Positions 9,602 through 19,236 of a stretch of DNA of 64,000 bases are shown piece after piece. This DNA is from Flavobacteriales bacterium (lineage in GTDB: Bacteria; Bacteroidota; Bacteroidia; Flavobacteriales; Flavobacteriaceae). The translations under genes were made by a program, and so were the position numbers. Every line of letters begins with the position of its first letter. Position 1 is the stretch's first letter. Below the pieces are notes generated by a model that was given only the letters and a program-made list of their open reading frames with translations, was not told the DNA's origin and did not search any database. The stretch covers positions 62,001-126,000 of the forward strand of contig JAGXRF010000001.1 in NCBI GenBank assembly GCA_018335925.1. Reading direction: 5' to 3'.

Positions 9602-9634
9602 TTTGCAAGTTTCCTACTAAAATAGCTATTTTTG
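9602..9634 (+). promoter_or_regulatory. guaA promoter close to the start codon
   Basis: TTTG at 9602-9605 and TATTTTTG at 9627-9634 fit the -33/-7 pattern with a long (21-base) spacer. The -7 element ends only 3 bases before the ATG at 9638, so the transcript may have almost no leader. Confidence 0.5.
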
Positions 9635-9637
9635 CAC

Positions 9638-11167
9638 ATGCAACACAACGTACTAATTTTAGATTTTGGCTCTCAATACACCCAATTGATTGCCCGTAGA
9701 GTAAGGGAATTAAATATATTTTGTGAAATATATCCTTACAACCAACCACCAAAAGATATCGCATCTTTTCAAGCAATAATTTTATCTGGTAGTCCTTTTT
9801 CTGTTAGAGCAGAAGATGCCCCACATCCTGATTTATCGCAAATTAGAGGTAAAAAGCCTTTGCTAGCGGTATGTTATGGAGCCCAGTATTTGGCTCATTT
9901 TGGAGGAGGAGAAGTAGCTCCATCCAACACACGAGAATACGGAAGAGCTTTGTTAAATTACGTAAAAGATGATGAGTTGTTTTTTGACGAAGTAGCTTTG
10001 AATAGCCAAGTTTGGATGAGCCATAGCGATACCATCACACGTTTGCCAGAAAATGGTATGTTATTGGCAAGCACGCATGACGTGGCTAATGCTGCATATA
10101 AAATTGAAGGAGAAGTAACTTACGGAATTCAATTTCACCCGGAAGTATATCATTCTGTAGATGGAAAGCAGATTTTAGAGAACTTTTTGGTGAAAATAGC
10201 CGGAATTGAACAAAACTTCACTCCTAATAATTTTGTAGAAGATATTGTAGCAGAGTTAAAGGAGAAATTGCAAGATGATTTAGTTGTTCTTGGATTGTCT
10301 GGTGGAGTAGATTCTACCGTAGCTGCAGTATTGCTTAACAAAGCCATCGGGAAAAATCTGTATTGCATTTTTGTAAATAATGGTTTGCTTCGTAAAAACG
10401 AGTTTGCAAACGTGTTAAAGCAATACGAAGGCATGGGATTGAATGTGATTGGAGTAGATGCTTCGCAACGTTTTATGGATGCATTGGCAGGAATTGAAGA
10501 ACCTGAAGCCAAAAGAAAAGCAATTGGCAAGGTGTTTGTAGAAGTGTTTGACGATGAAGCACACAAAATTAATAATGTAACTTGGTTGGCACAAGGCACT
10601 ATTTATCCGGATGTAATTGAGTCTGTTTCGGTGAAAGGCCCAAGTGCTACCATCAAATCACACCATAATGTGGGAGGTTTGCCCGATTTTATGAAATTGA
10701 AAATAGTAGAACCTTTACGCATGTTGTTTAAAGATGAAGTTCGAAAAGTGGGAAGAGCATTGGGAATTGACGAGGAGTTATTAGGTAGACATCCATTTCC
10801 TGGACCTGGTTTGGCAATCAGAATTTTAGGTGATATCACCCCAGAAAAAGTACAGATATTACAAGAAGTAGATCACATTTTTATTCAAGGATTAAAAGAT
10901 CACGGATTATATGACAAAGTTTGGCAAGCAGGAGCTATATTATTGCCTGTAAATAGTGTAGGAGTAATGGGAGATGAACGTACTTATGAAAAAGTGGTTG
11001 CATTAAGAGCTGTAGAATCTACCGATGGAATGACTGCAGATTGGGTACATTTACCTTATGATTTTTTAACCATGATTTCTAACCAAATTATCAATAAAGT
11101 GAGAGGAGTAAATAGAGTAGTATACGATATTAGCTCCAAACCACCTGCCACTATAGAGTGGGAATAA
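9638..11167 (+). CDS. guaA: GMP synthase (glutamine-hydrolysing)
   Basis: Makes GMP from XMP, ATP and glutamine. Order of domains: class-I glutamine amidotransferase (about 1-190; nucleophile C79 in LLAVCYGAQ, then [11 protein letters not shown]), ATP pyrophosphatase with PP-loop [12 protein letters not shown], and the C-terminal dimerisation domain ending [11 protein letters not shown]. The start at ATG 9638 ([16 protein letters not shown]) is preferred to an upstream TTG at 9632, which lies within the promoter's -7 element. At 509 residues it is of normal length. The LysM gene follows after 12 bases. Confidence 0.97.
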   Translation: MQHNVLILDFGSQYTQLIARRVRELNIFCEIYPYNQPPKDIASFQAIILSGSPFSVRAEDAPHPDLSQIRGKKPLLAVCYGAQYLAHFGGGEVAPSNTREYGRALLNYVKDDELFFDEVALNSQVWMSHSDTITRLPENGMLLASTHDVANAAYKIEGEVTYGIQFHPEVYHSVDGKQILENFLVKIAGIEQNFTPNNFVEDIVAELKEKLQDDLVVLGLSGGVDSTVAAVLLNKAIGKNLYCIFVNNGLLRKNEFANVLKQYEGMGLNVIGVDASQRFMDALAGIEEPEAKRKAIGKVFVEVFDDEAHKINNVTWLAQGTIYPDVIESVSVKGPSATIKSHHNVGGLPDFMKLKIVEPLRMLFKDEVRKVGRALGIDEELLGRHPFPGPGLAIRILGDITPEKVQILQEVDHIFIQGLKDHGLYDKVWQAGAILLPVNSVGVMGDERTYEKVVALRAVESTDGMTADWVHLPYDFLTMISNQIINKVRGVNRVVYDISSKPPATIEWE

Positions 11168-11179
11168 CAAAATGAAATT

Positions 11180-13078
11180 ATGATAAGATTTGTTTTGGTT
11201 TGTTTATTTGTTACTTTTACTTTTGGACTCATTGCCCAAAATAATTCAAATTTTCAGGAGCATTTGGTAAAAGAAGGTGAAACCATTACCTCGATTGCAA
11301 CCCAATATCGAGTAACTCCTGCTGATTTGTATCAATACAATCCGGATGCTAAAAAAGGCTTGAAATTAGGTTCCAAATTAATTATCCCAAAAAAGAGTAA
11401 CGGAAATGTTGCAACTAATGCGGATACCCATATAGTAGAAGCACAAGAAACTTGGTTTGGCATAGCTAAAAAATATGGATTAACGATTGAAGCCTTGCAA
11501 CAAGCCAATAAAGAAGCCATGGAGAAAGGCTTGCAAATTGGCACGACACTTCAAATACCGAAAGCAAGCAAGCAAAGTGCGAATGTTTCATCAGAAAAGA
11601 AACCATTACAAACCAATGCACATGAAGCAACGCATACCGTTCAGCAAAAAGAGACCAAGTACAGCATTGCCAAACAATACAACCTTACGGTAGAGCAGTT
11701 AGAAGCATGGAATCCGGAATATAAAGATAATTTACCCTTAGGTGCTGTTTTGAAACTTTCGGGGAAACCTAATAATGAAACTTCTAACAAAAACACTATT
11801 CTTAAAACATCTGCTTCAAATTCAATTGTAGTAGAAAAAGGCCAGACTTTGTATAGTATTGCCAAGCAGTACCAAATTGAAGTGAGTGATTTGCAAGAAT
11901 GGAATCCGGAATTAAAAGATGGATTAAAAGAGGGGATGACCCTTCAATTAAAATCTAAGGTTTTAAATACTAACGGTAATAGTACATTGCCAAAAGTAGT
12001 TAAGCAAATTTCGTTAAATCAATCTTCTCAAAAAAAGATTGCATTGTTACTCCCATTTCAATTGAGTAAATTGGATGGAGCTACTTCTGCCAATACCCAA
12101 GCTAGATTAAAAAATGATGAGTTTTTTAATATGACTTTAGATTTTTATACCGGTGCAAAAATGGCAGTGGACTCTATTAAAAAGATTCATCCAAACCTTT
12201 CTGTTACTTGGTTAGATTCAGAAGAAACAAGTAAAACATCTGCTATTGACAAATTAATTGCAGAGGAAGATTTGGCAAGTTATGATGTGATTGTGGGACC
12301 ATTTTATCCTCAGCATATTGAAAATTTGATGCAACAAGTTGCCCAAGAAACAGTGGTAATAAGTCCTTTAAGAGAAGTGCTGAAAAACTACCCAAACTTG
12401 GTGCAGTCAATGCCTGGAGGTTCGGAACAGAAAAAAGCATTACTCGATTACTTGCAAACCAAAACTTCCAACCAAGTTGCAGTGATTGATGCTAAAAAGC
12501 AATTTAGCAGTAATTATTTGCAAAAATTTTATCCAAAAGTAGGTGTGGTAAAGGCAAATGAGAAAAATGTGGTAACTATTGAAGATATTCGAAGTAAAAT
12601 GGTAAAAGGAAAAACCAATGCATTGCTATTAGACTCAGCAAATACGAATTTGGTGTTAAGTACTATTGGTGCATTAAGTGTTTTAAAAAGTGAAGGATTT
12701 GAAATTGTTTTTGCTATGATGGAATACAATGAAACCATTGTTTCAGATGATGTTTTTTCTCGAATCATCAAACACCAAGTGATTTTTCCATCAATTGTAA
12801 AAAATGTAGATGCAGAAGAGATTATAGATTTTGAAAAGAAGTTTAAATCTTTATACAAAATGTTTCCAACCCCATTTGCCATGCGTGGTTTTGATGTAAC
12901 CATGGACGTTTTACAAAGAAGTTTGGAAGAAAAACCATTTTTGGAATCTATAAAATCCAAAACCCAACAAGTGGAAAATAAATTTTGGTACGAAAAAAAT
13001 GATGCCAATGGCTATACCAATCAAGGAGTGTATTTATTGCAATACCAACCTAATTACCAAATTCAAGTATTAAATTAA
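11180..13078 (+). CDS. Secreted LysM protein with type-1 periplasmic-binding (LpoA-like) domain
   Basis: 632 residues. A signal peptide (MIRFVLVCLFVTFTFGLIAQ) is followed by four LysM repeats, at about 29-72, 82-127, 150-195 and 217-260, each with the pattern HxVxxxETxxSIAxxYxxxxxxLxxxN. After a short linker the stretch from about 284 (KKIALLLPFQLSKLDG) to the end resembles a class-I periplasmic-binding fold (DVIVGPFYPQHIENLMQQVAQETVVISPL; EIVFAMMEYNET). In LpoA this fold activates penicillin-binding proteins; a similar cell-wall role here is an inference. The osmC-type gene starts one base after its stop codon, so the two are probably co-transcribed. Confidence 0.85.
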   Translation: MIRFVLVCLFVTFTFGLIAQNNSNFQEHLVKEGETITSIATQYRVTPADLYQYNPDAKKGLKLGSKLIIPKKSNGNVATNADTHIVEAQETWFGIAKKYGLTIEALQQANKEAMEKGLQIGTTLQIPKASKQSANVSSEKKPLQTNAHEATHTVQQKETKYSIAKQYNLTVEQLEAWNPEYKDNLPLGAVLKLSGKPNNETSNKNTILKTSASNSIVVEKGQTLYSIAKQYQIEVSDLQEWNPELKDGLKEGMTLQLKSKVLNTNGNSTLPKVVKQISLNQSSQKKIALLLPFQLSKLDGATSANTQARLKNDEFFNMTLDFYTGAKMAVDSIKKIHPNLSVTWLDSEETSKTSAIDKLIAEEDLASYDVIVGPFYPQHIENLMQQVAQETVVISPLREVLKNYPNLVQSMPGGSEQKKALLDYLQTKTSNQVAVIDAKKQFSSNYLQKFYPKVGVVKANEKNVVTIEDIRSKMVKGKTNALLLDSANTNLVLSTIGALSVLKSEGFEIVFAMMEYNETIVSDDVFSRIIKHQVIFPSIVKNVDAEEIIDFEKKFKSLYKMFPTPFAMRGFDVTMDVLQRSLEEKPFLESIKSKTQQVENKFWYEKNDANGYTNQGVYLLQYQPNYQIQVLN

Positions 13079-13079
13079 T

Positions 13080-13499
13080 ATGGCAACTTCTACGATTAAA
13101 TATCTCGGAAATTTACGAACTGAGTCGACACATTTGGCATCTGGAGCAACAATATTGACAGATGCTCCTGTAGATAATCACGGTTTAGGAAGTCAATTTT
13201 CACCTACAGACATGGTGGCGAATTCATTAGCAACTTGCATGTTAACCGTTATGGGGATTAAAGCAAATGATATGCAGATTTCCATCAATGGATCTACAGC
13301 AGAAGTAACCAAAATTATGGCATCTGACCCCAGACGAATTGGCAAAATTCAGGTAGTTTTTCATATAAAAGTGAGTGAGTTGACCAATAAAATTCAAACT
13401 ATTTTAGAAAATACTGCCAAAACTTGTCCGGTGCATTTTAGTTTACATCCAGATATTGAAATGGAAATTGAATTTCATTGGGAAGTACAAAATAAATAA
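13080..13499 (+). CDS. OsmC family protein
   Basis: 139 residues. The two conserved cysteines of the OsmC/Ohr thiol peroxidases are at C53 (ANSLATCMLTVMG) and C116 (KTCPVHFSL), separated as in the family. These proteins reduce organic hydroperoxides or hypochlorite with lipoyl or other thiol donors in the cytoplasm. The subgroup (OsmC against Ohr or YhfA-like) cannot be fixed by eye. The ATG begins one base after the LysM gene's stop codon, suggesting coupled translation. A dispersed repeat and a two-way terminator follow. Confidence 0.9.
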   Translation: MATSTIKYLGNLRTESTHLASGATILTDAPVDNHGLGSQFSPTDMVANSLATCMLTVMGIKANDMQISINGSTAEVTKIMASDPRRIGKIQVVFHIKVSELTNKIQTILENTAKTCPVHFSLHPDIEMEIEFHWEVQNK

Positions 13500-13534
13500 C
13501 GTGAATTCGATAAAAATAAATTAATTTTCAAGAA

Positions 13535-13705
13535 ACACTTTGTGATTCTTAGTGGCTTCTTTGTGACTTTTGTGCTACAACAATAATTGCTATAACACAA
13601 ATCGCACAAAGTAATCACAAAGTTACGCAGAGAAAACTCTATTTTTAATTAAATCATACCTCAATATCAAATACTTAATTGTATTACATATTTCGAACTC
13701 ACTTT
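13535..13705 (+). repeat. Dispersed intergenic repeat, copy 2
   Basis: Contains GTGGCTTCTTTGTGACTTTTGTG, CACAAAGTTACGCAGAGAAAA and a tail with AATATCAAATACTTAA and CGAACTCACTTT. It matches copy 1 (minus strand, 2879-3045) block by block. CTTTGTGA and TCACAAAG in the core form an imperfect palindrome. It lies between convergent genes (osmC-type and pheT). The remainder of 13500-13781 holds only the terminator below. Confidence 0.6.
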
Positions 13706-13725
13706 AAATAGGTTGAAGAGAAAAT

Positions 13726-13759
13726 AAAAAAGGTACAATCAAATTTGTACCCTTTTTTT
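13726..13759. terminator. Two-way terminator between osmC-type gene and pheT
   Basis: GGTACAA and TTGTACC form a stem with a six-base loop, flanked by A-runs and T-runs on both sides, so it can stop transcripts from either direction. It lies between convergent genes. Confidence 0.75.
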
Positions 13760-13781
13760 ATAGAATATAATATAAAAGGAA

Positions 13782-16202
13782 TTATCGCAACGTTACAGAA
13801 AGTTCTCTTTCATAAGCTTTTAAAATCTTTTCCATCGATTTTTCAATTTGCTCATCTGTCAAGGTTTTTTCCTCGTCTTGTAATTGAAAGCTTAAGGCAT
13901 ATGATTTTTTACCTTCGGGTAAATTTTTCCCTTCATACACATCAAACAAAGCTACTTGCTTTAATAATTTTTTCTCGGTTGCATATGCCAATTGATGTAG
14001 TTGTTGGTATTGCGTTGTGTTAGAAACCAACAAAGCCAAATCTCTTTTCACTGATGGGAATTTTGGAATTTCTTGAAATTTGATTTGAGTGTTTATTTTT
14101 TTCAATAAAGTTCCCCAAGCAAAATCAGCATACAAAACAGCTTGTTTTACATCTAGCTTTTTCAATACAGATTTTTTTAACAAACCAAATTGAACCAATG
14201 CATCTTGACCAATCATATAGGTAATTCCTTCTGCAAATACATCTGAAGTTGCTGGTTCCACCGAAGTAATGTTAATACCAAGTCGTTGCAGTATTTGGTC
14301 AATGGTTCCTTTTAAATCAAAAAAAGAAACTTCTTGATTGGCTTGATTCCAATTTTCAATTCCTTTTGCACCTGTCATGACCAAACTTAAATGTTTGTGT
14401 TCTTCGTAACCTGCTAATTTTTTATGGTAAGATTTTCCGAATTCAAACAATTTTAAATCGCTGTTTTTACGATTGATGTTGTGATGAACCACCTCTAAAG
14501 CTGAAGCCAATAAAGTTTGACGCATCACGCTCAAATCTTGGCTTAATGGATTTAATATGCGAACAAATTCTGAGTCTTCTACTTGAGAAGAAATGGCAGT
14601 CTCCACTTCGTCACGTAATGAATTGTTCATCATTTCATGAAATCCGAGAGAGTTTAATTGATTGCCAACTAAGTTTTGAATTTTATAGTCTTCCGTTTTT
14701 GGACTATTAAACATGGTGGCATGCAGTTTTTTACTGAAACCGATTTTGTTATAGCCATATACACGTAGAATCTCTTCTATCACATCTACTTCTCTTTGCA
14801 CATCTACACGGTAAGCAGGAATTACCAAACCTAGGGAAGAATCGGATACAGAGTTGATTTTAATGTCTAAAGAGACCAATATTTTTTTGATTTCTTCTTT
14901 GGGAATTTCCTCTCCAATCAATTGGTTTGCTTTTTCTAAGTTGAGCAATAAAGTAAAATCCTCTATCTTTTTTGGATATACCTCTATGATATCTGAAGTA
15001 ATTTCTCCACCAGCAATTTCTTTGATCAACAAGCATGCTCTTTTCAAGGCATACTCTGTAATGCTAGGATCTATACCTCTTTCAAATCTAAAGGAAGCAT
15101 CGGTATTTAAACCATGTCGTTTGGCTGTTTTTCGAATAGAAACCGGATTAAAATAAGCACTTTCTAAAAAAATGGCGGTTGTTTTTTCACTTACACCCGA
15201 ATCCAAACCACCATATACTCCTGCCATGCATAACGGATTTTTATCATCACAAATCATCAAATCGTCTTCGTGCAAAATTCTTTCCACGCCATCTAAAGTG
15301 ACAAATTTAGTTCCGGATGCCAAAGTTTTTACTCTGATTTTTCCGTGAATTTTTGAGGCATCAAAAGCATGCAGGGGTTGACCTAATTCATGTAAAACAT
15401 AATTGGTTGCATCTACAATATTATTGATAGGTGATAGTCCGATAGCTTTTAAACGATTTTGCAACCACTCTGGAGAGGGTTTTACTTCGATATTAGAAAT
15501 AGTTACTCCACAATATCTAGGAGCCAAATCAGTTCTTTCTACATCTACATCAATTTTTAAAATTCGCTTATCCAAACGATATTCAGCAACCGAAGGCGAC
15601 ATCAATTCTAAGTTCTTTTTTTGTTGTTGCATTAAGCCAGCTCTAAGGTCTCTTGCAACCCCAAAATGACTCATGGCATCTGCTCTGTTAGGAGTTAATC
15701 CAATTTCAAAAACTTGATCGGTATATACTTGTAAAACTTCACTCATAGGAGTACCGGCTTGCCATTTTGCATCAAGAACCATAATACCACTATGATCGTT
15801 TCCGATGCCTAACTCGTCTTCTGCACAAATCATTCCGTGGCTTTCTTCGCCTCTAATTTTTCCTTTATTAATTTTAAAAGCATCACCTGCTGAAGGGTAT
15901 AAAGTTGTACCGATAGTTGCTACCGGAACTTTTTGGCCTTTAGCCACATTGGCAGCACCACAAACAATTGGAACTACTTGCGAACCAATATTTACCGTAG
16001 TGATTTTTAATTTATCTGCATTTGGATGTTTTTCGCAAGTCAAAACTTCTCCAACTACCACTCCAGCCAAACCACCTTTGATGCTTTCAAAAGGCTCTAC
16101 CACTTCAACTTCTAATCCTAAGTCGGTAAGAATTTCCGCTAATTGTTCGGGAGTTTCTTCTATTTTTAAAAACTGCTTTAACCACTGATAAGATATCTTC
16201 AT
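13782..16202 (-). CDS. pheT: Phenylalanine--tRNA ligase, beta subunit
   Basis: Charges tRNA-Phe as an alpha2-beta2 enzyme with PheS (not in this window). The 806 residues start at MKISYQWLKQFLK, the normal family N-terminus. An upstream in-frame GTG at 16271 is rejected because the -7 promoter element (16261-16254) lies inside that extension. Domains in order: an OB-fold EMAP/tRNA-binding domain (about 40-150), B3/B4 editing domain, B5 domain, catalytic-like core, and the C-terminal FDX-ACB anticodon-binding domain (FPSVKRDLALLVS through to the end). Low-risk call. Confidence 0.97.
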   Translation of the reverse strand: MKISYQWLKQFLKIEETPEQLAEILTDLGLEVEVVEPFESIKGGLAGVVVGEVLTCEKHPNADKLKITTVNIGSQVVPIVCGAANVAKGQKVPVATIGTTLYPSAGDAFKINKGKIRGEESHGMICAEDELGIGNDHSGIMVLDAKWQAGTPMSEVLQVYTDQVFEIGLTPNRADAMSHFGVARDLRAGLMQQQKKNLELMSPSVAEYRLDKRILKIDVDVERTDLAPRYCGVTISNIEVKPSPEWLQNRLKAIGLSPINNIVDATNYVLHELGQPLHAFDASKIHGKIRVKTLASGTKFVTLDGVERILHEDDLMICDDKNPLCMAGVYGGLDSGVSEKTTAIFLESAYFNPVSIRKTAKRHGLNTDASFRFERGIDPSITEYALKRACLLIKEIAGGEITSDIIEVYPKKIEDFTLLLNLEKANQLIGEEIPKEEIKKILVSLDIKINSVSDSSLGLVIPAYRVDVQREVDVIEEILRVYGYNKIGFSKKLHATMFNSPKTEDYKIQNLVGNQLNSLGFHEMMNNSLRDEVETAISSQVEDSEFVRILNPLSQDLSVMRQTLLASALEVVHHNINRKNSDLKLFEFGKSYHKKLAGYEEHKHLSLVMTGAKGIENWNQANQEVSFFDLKGTIDQILQRLGINITSVEPATSDVFAEGITYMIGQDALVQFGLLKKSVLKKLDVKQAVLYADFAWGTLLKKINTQIKFQEIPKFPSVKRDLALLVSNTTQYQQLHQLAYATEKKLLKQVALFDVYEGKNLPEGKKSYALSFQLQDEEKTLTDEQIEKSMEKILKAYERELSVTLR

Positions 16203-16250
16203 GTGAATATTTGATTGTTTTGGGTATGCTAATGAATTATAAAAAGTTGC

Positions 16251-16271
16251 GTGCAAAGATAGACTTTGCAC
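16251..16271 (-). promoter_or_regulatory. pheT -7 element inside a palindrome
   Basis: On the minus strand TATCTTTG (16261-16254) matches the -7 consensus. The element sits in a perfect inverted repeat, GTGCAAAG-ATAGA-CTTTGCAC. The leader would be about 45 bases. No good -33 TTG was found at the usual distance, so the promoter call is moderate; the palindrome could be an operator. Confidence 0.45.
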
Positions 16272-16322
16272 ATGAAATCAGGAAATCTTAACACCAAAAA
16301 GAAAATACTTTTTAAGTCAATT

Positions 16323-18422
16323 TTAAGAGATAAAATTCCAAATATTTTTCTTTTGGCTCATTTCAATAAAAACTTTTTTCAATGTTTGATGTTCTGGTAA
16401 TTGCAAGGAAGGATCTTTCTTTAAAATTTGAAATGCCATATTTCGTGCAATAGGCAATAAGTCTCTATCTTTTACCAAATCTGCAATTTGTAGTTGCAAT
16501 ATGCCACTTTGTTGGGTTCCCATGATATCACCCGGGCCACGTAATTTTAAATCGACTTCTGCTATTTCAAAACCATCATTGGTCCTGCACATGGTTTCTA
16601 ATCGGGTTTTTGCTTCTTCGCTTAAGGCATGACTCGTCATTAAAATACAATAACTTTGGTCTGCACCTCTGCCCACTCTTCCTCTTAATTGATGTAATTG
16701 CGACAACCCAAAACGTTCGGCATTTTCAATTACCATCACACTTGCATTTGGTACATTCACCCCAACTTCAATAACCGTGGTTGCAACCATAATATTGGTT
16801 TCTCCTTTGGCAAAACGTTGCATTTCGGCATCTTTATCTTGGGGCTTCATTTTGCCATGCACAATAGAAACTGCATAATGAGGTAAGGGAAAATCACGTG
16901 ATATACTTTCGTAACCATCCATCAAATCTTTTAAATCTAATTTTTCCGATTCTTGAATCAATGGATACACGATATATACTTGTCTGCCCTTGGCAATTTC
17001 ATCTTTTAAAAACTTCCAAACTGCCAATCTGTGGGCATCGGTTCTGTGAAAAGTTTGTATGGGTTTTCTGCCAGGTGGCAATTCATCAATTACAGAAATA
17101 TCCAAATCACCGTACAAACTCATTGCCAAAGTTCTAGGAATAGGAGTGGCTGTCATTACCAAAACATGTGGTGGGATATGGTTTTTTTTCCATAATTTGG
17201 CTCTTTGCTTTACCCCAAATCGATGTTGTTCATCTACAATTGCCAATCCTAAGTTTTTAAATTGTACCGTGTCTTCAATAATGGCATGGGTGCCAATCAA
17301 AATGTCTAAAGTGCCTTCTTGTAAAGCTTGGTGAATTTCAGCTCGTTCCTTATTTTTGGTAGAGCCGGTTAACAAAGCAATTTGTAAACCAACACTTGCA
17401 GCTAAAGGTTGTAAACTGCTAAAATGTTGTTGTGCTAAAATTTCGGTTGGAGCCATCAAACAGCTTTGGTATTGGTTGTCTTTTGCCAACAACATGATTA
17501 AAAAAGCTACCATGGTTTTTCCTGAACCAACATCGCCTTGCAACAAACGATTCATTTGAGCTCCAGAGCCAAGGTCATTTCTAATCTCTTTTACTACCTT
17601 TTTTTGGGCATTGGTAAGTTGAAAAGGCAAGTGGTGATGGTAAAAATCTTGAAAATAATTTCCAACTTGTTCAAATGGCAATCCCTTAATCTTATGTTTT
17701 CTGATTAAATTTTTAGAGATTAAAAGTAGTTGGATAAAAAATAGCTCTTCTAATTTTAATCGATATCTGGCTTGAGCTAAAGTTTCCTGACTTTTTGGAA
17801 AATGAATGTAAAGCATGGCTTCTTTTTTAGAAATCATTTTCATTTCATTTAAAAAGTCATTTGGTAGTGTTTCCTCAAAATTTCCAGAAGTTTCGATAAA
17901 TATTTGCTGAACCAACTTTTGAATGGCTTTGCTGGTAATATTTTTTTTAGCCAACTTTTCCGTGGAAGGATACACCGCTTGCATGGCACCACGGATGCTT
18001 TTTTGGTGTTCCTCCAACAACTCTAAATCGGGATGAGCCATATTAAAAACCGAACCAAATTTGGTGATTTTTCCAAAGGCAACATATGGAATATTGATTT
18101 GCAAGCTCTCTTGAATCCATTTGTAGTGCTGAAACCAAACCAATTCCATGGTTCCGGTTCCGTCTGTAAAAGTAGCAACCAATCGTTTGCCTCTTTTTTG
18201 TTCAACCACTTTTAGGTGGATGATTTTTCCAATAATTTGGATGTCAGACTGACTATCTACCAACTCATTAATTTGGTAATATTTAGTTCTGTCTATGTAT
18301 CGATTAGGGAACAAGTGCAACAATTCTAGGTACGTATGAATTTGTAATTCATTGCGTAACAAAACACCTCGGTTAGGACCGACTCCTTTTAAATATTCTA
18401 TGGGAGTTTGGAGTATTTGCAC
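16323..18422 (-). CDS. recG: ATP-dependent DNA helicase RecG
   Basis: Reverses stalled forks and processes branched DNA. At 699 residues it has family length. An N-terminal wedge/OB domain (about 60-150) is followed by superfamily-2 helicase motifs: GDVGSGKTMVAF (Walker A), VDEQHRFGVKQR (DEQH form of motif II), MTATPIPRTLA (motif III), and late motifs VNVPNASVMVIENAERFGLSQLHQLRGRVGRG. The C-terminus has the RecG block DLKLRGPGDIMGTQQSG. It lies 120 bases behind pheT on the same strand and 57 bases after the start-side neighbour at 18480. Confidence 0.97.
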   Translation of the reverse strand: MQILQTPIEYLKGVGPNRGVLLRNELQIHTYLELLHLFPNRYIDRTKYYQINELVDSQSDIQIIGKIIHLKVVEQKRGKRLVATFTDGTGTMELVWFQHYKWIQESLQINIPYVAFGKITKFGSVFNMAHPDLELLEEHQKSIRGAMQAVYPSTEKLAKKNITSKAIQKLVQQIFIETSGNFEETLPNDFLNEMKMISKKEAMLYIHFPKSQETLAQARYRLKLEELFFIQLLLISKNLIRKHKIKGLPFEQVGNYFQDFYHHHLPFQLTNAQKKVVKEIRNDLGSGAQMNRLLQGDVGSGKTMVAFLIMLLAKDNQYQSCLMAPTEILAQQHFSSLQPLAASVGLQIALLTGSTKNKERAEIHQALQEGTLDILIGTHAIIEDTVQFKNLGLAIVDEQHRFGVKQRAKLWKKNHIPPHVLVMTATPIPRTLAMSLYGDLDISVIDELPPGRKPIQTFHRTDAHRLAVWKFLKDEIAKGRQVYIVYPLIQESEKLDLKDLMDGYESISRDFPLPHYAVSIVHGKMKPQDKDAEMQRFAKGETNIMVATTVIEVGVNVPNASVMVIENAERFGLSQLHQLRGRVGRGADQSYCILMTSHALSEEAKTRLETMCRTNDGFEIAEVDLKLRGPGDIMGTQQSGILQLQIADLVKDRDLLPIARNMAFQILKKDPSLQLPEHQTLKKVFIEMSQKKNIWNFIS

Positions 18423-18479
18423 TTAGGTAGTTTAAAGTGCCTGCAAGGTAAGAATTCAACTACGTATCTACAAACGAAA

Positions 18480-19127
18480 CTAGCTTTTGGGTAACGTGAT
18501 GTTTTCTTGTTTAGAAATATTATAATAATGAATAGAGATAAATGCAACCCATAACATGATAAGAAGTTCAATAATTCTTTGAAATAATCCTATCCAATTT
18601 AAATCTTCTTTAAAAAGAAAATATGCAGAAAATATTGCCAACAAAACTCCAAGAACAATACTTTTTTGTTGTAAAAATCTTTCTTCATACTCATAACATC
18701 CAACGGCAAAAAATAATATGGCACATGGGGTTAGAGTATAAGTTAAGAACCTAGAAATTTGATGGATAATTTGTGAAGGAGTTGGATCTAATAACATCAA
18801 CACACAACCGTCGGTACAAGGAAATAAAGCAGTAATGATAGTTCCTAAGCCATAGGCATAACCAAATAAAACCATACCAGTCCTGAACCATAAATTTTCT
18901 GTTTGCAACCTAGTGAAATATGCGAATAATATTACCGAAATCCCAGTTGGGATAAATCCAAACCATGCAATATATTTTCCATAAGTACTGTCTGGACTAT
19001 ATACATCACTAATAATATGGGTGTAATGGTCAAAATCTTGATTTAACAATCCTCCAATAATAACCGAGCTTATAAAAAAGAATAATGTTAAAAAACCAAA
19101 AATTCCGGATAAACGGTTTGTTTGCAT
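18480..19127 (-). CDS. DUF998 family membrane protein
   Basis: About 215 residues with six to seven hydrophobic segments, beginning GIFGFLTLFFFISSVIIGGLL and ending ELLIMLWVAFISIHYY. The loop HYTHIISDVYSPDSTYG after the first segment and the mid-protein PCTDGC match the DUF998 pattern. MQTNRLSG (19127) is preferred over an ATG four codons upstream. The family is an integral membrane one of unknown function. The gene stands alone between recG and the next small membrane protein gene. Confidence 0.75.
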   Translation of the reverse strand: MQTNRLSGIFGFLTLFFFISSVIIGGLLNQDFDHYTHIISDVYSPDSTYGKYIAWFGFIPTGISVILFAYFTRLQTENLWFRTGMVLFGYAYGLGTIITALFPCTDGCVLMLLDPTPSQIIHQISRFLTYTLTPCAILFFAVGCYEYEERFLQQKSIVLGVLLAIFSAYFLFKEDLNWIGLFQRIIELLIMLWVAFISIHYYNISKQENITLPKS

Positions 19128-19236
19128 GTAAAAAATCAAAAAAATGTAGTAAATAAAAAATAAAAATAACAGAAATTATTTTATTTTAGATTGTTGTAAT
19201 AATATTTAACAAATGTTGTTTGTTTATGAAAAAAAA

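Noticed and set aside
9538..9637. Guanine or PreQ1 riboswitch upstream of guaA
   Set aside because: Only about 100 AT-rich bases are present, the promoter sits right before the ATG, and no aptamer pattern is visible.
13782..16271. N-terminally extended PheT from the GTG at 16271
   Set aside because: The extension contains the -7 promoter element and lacks family similarity; the normal MKISYQWLK start at 16202 is used.
16202..16322. A T-box or leader peptide upstream of pheT
   Set aside because: The leader is only about 45 bases, with no T-box motif or Phe-rich reading frame; T-boxes are not typical of Bacteroidota.
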